This document shows positions 59,620 to 64,000 of a DNA stretch of 64,000 nucleotides, piece after piece. A program made the position numbers and the translations under genes. Each line of letters opens with the position of its first letter. Within the stretch, counting starts at the first letter, position 1. Below the pieces are notes generated by a model. The model saw only the letters and a program-made list of their open reading frames with translations. It did no database searches and was not told the origin of the DNA. Origin of the DNA: Ligula intestinalis (Eukaryota > Platyhelminthes > Cestoda > Diphyllobothriidea > Diphyllobothriidae); contig JAYGXS010000003.1 in NCBI GenBank assembly GCA_036362985.1, forward strand, positions 63,012,319 to 63,076,318, given 5' to 3'.

Positions 59620-60130
59620 GCAAAAAGTAATCCGTTATAAGGAAAAAGGTATGATCTTTCATTTCCAGCTAAATTTAATTGGTTTTCTGAAAGTAAATTA
59701 AAGAAATTGTCAAAAGTCTCTAACTTCAATGTGACACTAGCTTCGAAAAAGTTAATATACACAGAAGTTCGTGAGCTGACTATCCAATTAAATCACTTTT
59801 TAAAGAGGTAAGGTATTATAAAAGGTTTTTTTATTAATCTTAGGAATACCAATATGCGTGGTATCTGGTAGACATTTTGTATGCTTGGCAATGTGGTTTG
59901 CTGTTTTGAAACATTTCCGCATTTGACCTACATGGCCATCTGCATAAGAACTTCTACCCAAATCTCGTTTTTCGGTAAATGCTGTTTAGTTTTATCTTAT
60001 TTTAAGTGATTTGATGTAAACGTCGAACAGAAGCACAATTTATCAACTTATCAATGAAGACACCAAAAACGAGCGAAATGATGAGATAATTTATTTTGCG
60101 ATATTTAAAAACTAATTATCTACTAATTGC
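59620..60130 (-). repeat. Large inverted arm I, right
   Basis: The inverted partner of 56150-56690. It lies about 2.9 kb from the left arm, and much of that spacer is later PLE insertion. The original unit may have been a foldback repeat like G. Confidence 0.65.
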
Positions 60131-63100
60131 CACATGTACAAAGTGTTTTGACTAAAGAAAAGTTATTTTTACATGAAGAAAGTGGTTACTTTAGATGTTA
60201 TACTTAAAAAATATTTAACTTTATTGTTCTAATTTATAGCTATTTTATGTCACCAGAACCTGGGGATTCTCGAGAAGGTTTTATTTTTCTATGCAGACAC
60301 ATAGTACTTCTTGTAGTTCTTTTCAGTACTTACTATGCCAGATGCTGCTTATGATTATTTATACGTTTTCTTAAATGCGTTCTCGGTGGCATGGAAGAAA
60401 TAATCAAACATTTACAAACTTACGCAAGTAGATTGCAAGATTCGCAATACTGTATTTCTAAACCGCAGCTGCCAATGAATCTACAGAATTCTGTAGGTCA
60501 GTGTAGTTCAGCGCATCAGATATCTGAGCCAACAAGCTCACCCTCTCCAGGCTACAAATAGACGTATGTGGAATCGACTGGGTGCGGCGTTCACTGAACT
60601 ACTCCCATTGTTAAAAGATATTTGGAATTTTGCCTATTATTTTTGCGTCTAGCGCTAATCCACATTGTTATGTGACAAGAAGAACTCAGGTTTTTTTAAG
60701 CAGAACGTAGCAGAAGACGGTCTTTCAACTAAAATTAACCGATGTTAATTGGAACGTTACTACACCCGACGCGAGATATGCTTGATGCGCACTCTCCTAG
60801 TGCTTTCAGGAAATAATTTAAACTTATGTTTCATTGTTGGAAACTGCCCGAAACTCCTTTAGTTGATTCTACCCCCGATGCTTAATCTGAAACATTCTGC
60901 AAACCCTTTAAACGTTTTCATTTTGGACTGTTTTAAGTCCAGCATAACACATGTTTTAGCTCGTTGAGCACTGTGATTTTGCAGCCTTGACTTCACTAAA
61001 TCTGGCACTTTATGCAGTACAATTAAATGCTTTCAACTCAAATGGTGAATTCGTTTACTTTTAAGCATTGGAATCAGTTTGATAGCTTTTTGATTTGGTG
61101 TATCCGATAGGTTTAATGCAATCGATAAATTGTTTTAGAAAAAAAGCACATTCTCTGAGTTTTTATTACGTTCTGCAACTACAGTGACCCTAAAGTAGCA
61201 CTGTGGAAGCGACAAAGTGGCCTGTATTTCCGATTATATCCCACGCTTACGCGCACCCTATAGATGGGTGAGTTAACCTGCTGCTAGAGCTTAAATCCGG
61301 ACGCGCACACGGTCTGCCCGCCTGACCATTCCTAGTCGCATCACACTTGCTAACTTTCTAGCAGTTCCTCCTACGCACACGATACATTTCGCTGTTTGTA
61401 GCAGTGCACTCATTGGTTTATCACAGACCAGTGTTTTTTAGGTAACTAGAGTACTCTGCAGTTACTAGAGTGCTGCACATCCGATTGTGTACAAAAGTTA
61501 TTTCTCAATCGCTTTTACCGTATTAAATCCTTATGAATAACTAGCTTTCATCGTTTTTAAACAGACACCTAAGAGATAGGTACCTTTTTTCCAGAGAAAT
61601 AGACATGAATCAAACAGTATAGTGGTAAAGCATCTTTCCCGATCTGTTTTCTGCTGTAGGATTCCGATGGAACGGGTTTTAATATACTGTCTCTTTAACG
61701 CTATGCGACACTGAAACTTCTACAAGTGCAGTTCTTTTTCGGCCGTTTATAGTGTATTTTTAACAGTTTAAAATTTAACATGGTAGCTTAAGTCTCATTT
61801 TGTACTTTTTGTACCCTAACCTATGGGTCACCTCTACGAGACGCATATTTTTTTATAAAACTTGCTTTGTTTGCTGTTGCTGCTACTTAAGTGGACTCGT
61901 AACTGTGTTGTAAAGAACTTCCAGTGACCTAACATTTTCACGTTGTATTACCTACTTATCGTCAAAATACTGATAACGGCGAACTTATTAAGCATTATAC
62001 TCAGAAACCAAGTGACAGTGGTCTACTATGTCAATAGGCGAAGATAACAGACCTTTAAGTGGATTAAAAAATTTTATGAAGCCAAAAACACTTGAAATAT
62101 GATTTTATTTAACATGTTACGTAGCCTTTTGCCTTTGTCATGCCGTGCAACCATAAAACACGAGACTGTGCTTGACCAAGTTCGGAGTTCATGTCACTGT
62201 TATCTTCCTGCTAAACCATTGCTCCTCCTTCGGAATGTGTGCTATCTTCTTATTCTGCCTGTCAATATTAAATATACATCATTATGGCTGAAGTGAGGTT
62301 CAAGAAGTTGGAAAGGGGGCTTCATTCATTGCCAACAGAAGATTTGCCTGAATGGAGTCTTAACAGGACTTACTGATGTAAAAAGACAGGTTTAATCATT
62401 GACTTATGCAAATTAGATCCTGTTGTGAAGCTTCCAGAAACCGTGGTAATTTGGAGAAATTAAGTTGAGTCGGTCAAGCGCATGCCTTATGTTTCCTGTA
62501 AAATGAAATAATCCCGCAAAATAATTTCTATACAGTGCTCGAAATTCAGATTCTGTTTTACTAGTAACACCTCTTAACAATAGTATGAAAAATGCAAAAG
62601 CATATTGACGGTATATGTGCTCCCTGGTTAATTGCTAGCCCAAAATCCGGAGCTATGGCTTCGTTTGGGAAAGTTTACCTTTTTGGTGTTGCAACATGAA
62701 TAATCGTGTAGCAGCATCGCAGGATAATTCAGTCATGACAGGAAGCCAGCCTCCTCATGAACCTTTTTTCTTGGCCCGAAAGAAACTAGTCTAGAAAACA
62801 TTACCTAGGGAGTTATAAGTTTGCGTATTTTTTTTAAACCCTAAAGTCGTTCATATGTTTTCACAAGCCTTTACAAATACACTGTTTTCTGTACACATTA
62901 CGTAGCCAAAACGTATGCTTAAAGTTTTAAACTTGAAGGAATGGTATCTTTCAGGCATATAAACATCCTAGTTAGGTGATTTGTACGAATGTGAGAATTA
63001 TATTCATAGAGCATGGTTTAAAATAGTCCATTCCCTAATGATTCACTGCAAGTGTCGAGCTTGACTTATCTTATACAAAAAAGGTTAGTAAAACTATGCT

Positions 63101-63400
63101 ATTCAACTAATGTCGAAGAAATACGTAAGCAAATAACTTGAAGACTTTCTTAGTCGTTCTATGGGAACTATGTAATCTTAACAAATGAAAACCACTTCTT
63201 CCTTTGCAATTAAGAGTTTAAGAATGCTTACGCTGCGGATTATGTCACGTGCTCCATTTTTTATTATTGTTTTTTGGTATAAAGTAAGCGTGAAGTTTTA
63301 ACTTCACTCAACTTTCCCCGTTATTTATTGGGCAATTTCACCATTGCATGACGGTTAGCATCAATGCGGGCTTTTGAAATAAAACCACAATTGTAAAGGA
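60130..63400. other. AT-rich stretch without a supported gene
   Basis: Nothing recognised on either strand: only short ORFs and scattered A/T runs. Confidence 0.4.
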
Positions 63401-63404
63401 CGAG

Positions 63405-63475
63405 AAGCGGTCTCTGGAATGGCAGTTTTATTGTTCTGAGCATTCGGCTCCACATGAGAAGCCATCGTAATTTTT
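63405..63475 (-). mobile_element. PLE-type end, divergent family
   Basis: The minus strand reads TACGATGGCTTC, TCATGT, GGAGCC, GAATGCTC, AGAACAATAAAACTGCC, ATTCCAGAGACCGC. The helix GGCTTC/GGAGCC is intact, and the tail matches the PLE-C tail (AGGACAATAAAACT, TTCCAGTGGTCGC). GAAA is GAAT and the 5' box is incomplete. The ORFs across it are spurious. Confidence 0.5.
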
Positions 63476-64000
63476 TTCTCCCTCTATCTGCAGGTACATT
63501 TTCATTCATATAAATCGGTTGGCCCAATAAACCCACGAGACAGATTTTTATCCCACGTTGTTTAATTTAACTTAAAAGTGAGGTGATCAGCGCAGACGCC
63601 AGCGCCGATTTGGTCCTCATTTGTGGCATGTTCAAGGGTATGTTTCGACGAAGTCGAAAATTGCGGTTTGTGTTCAATCTGTAATGCATGGTAAATGCAG
63701 GATGTTCTTGTGGAAACTTTTGGAGTGATATTTTCAAAATAAAGCATATGTCTCTCTCTGTTGGTTATGCCTGGTAGGCTTTCAAACAGAAATCGGGGCA
63801 AAACTGGAATGGCAAATTTTTTTTCAGAACTCGTCAGTGCCATGATTCCTCCAGTGCAGGTCGGCGACCATATCGAAAAGCGATCAAAATCAAAATCGTT
63901 CGGAATACCTTTGACGTTGCACTCTCTTATATAATGAAGACAGTCCTAATGACCAGGATGTAAAACGTTTTTCAAAACGACCGCAAAATGAATACCGCAG

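Noticed and set aside
1..64000. CRISPR arrays, operons and rRNA genes
   Set aside because: No regularly spaced short direct repeats, no clustered co-directional genes with ribosome-binding sites and no rRNA-like conserved blocks were seen.

Overview
This window is eukaryotic nuclear DNA, AT-rich and dense in repeats. I infer a parasitic flatworm, most likely a cestode. The clues are a host gene split by introns of 13 to 19 kb, many Penelope-like retroelements (PLEs) with GIY-YIG endonucleases of the kind I know from flatworms, and tRNA-like SINEs. Nothing suggests a prokaryote: there are no operons and the long ORFs are repeat-derived.

Host gene. The left half is the 3' part of one plus-strand gene, a SYDE/syd-1-type RhoGAP. 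Three exons (1-424, 19016-19176, 32146-32352) splice in frame into the end of a C2-like segment, a complete RhoGAP domain and a stop codon. The two introns take up almost all of the first 32 kb and are filled with mobile DNA. A second possible host exon, at 38236-38529 (+), is cysteine-rich and resembles a Ly6/three-finger domain.

Mobile DNA, left to right (family letters A to I are mine). PLE-A is an inverted pair (856-3045). Foldback G copy 1 is at 4738-5690. A PLE-E fragment is at 7448-7860. PLE-B (11731-13530) has inverted ends. D-type PLE ends lie near 20.6-21.0 kb. Foldback G copy 2 is at 25225-26190. SINEs and a PLE-B end lie at 26.7-27.6 kb. A D foldback lies at 29842-30262. PLE-C (32720-35300) is nearly full length but broken, and a PLE-C remnant sits at 36414-36845. 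SINEs lie at 39.9-40.7 kb and D ends at 41.4 and 43.1-43.5 kb. A transposon-linked protein fragment is at 52235-52456. A pair of large inverted arms (56150-60130) encloses PLE-E and D copies. One more PLE-type end is near 63.4 kb.

Unifying observation. The ends of several PLE families carry a short motif of the form CTGANGA, helix, GAAA, CGTC, usually followed by AATAAA-like sequence. This matches the core of a hammerhead ribozyme, which is known from PLEs. In families A, B, C and D the motif occurs in two copies facing opposite ways, so these elements have inverted ribozyme-bearing termini. One D copy is a non-coding foldback of about 330 bp with a motif at each end. All homology statements come from reading the sequence by eye; arm boundaries are good to about 10-30 bp.
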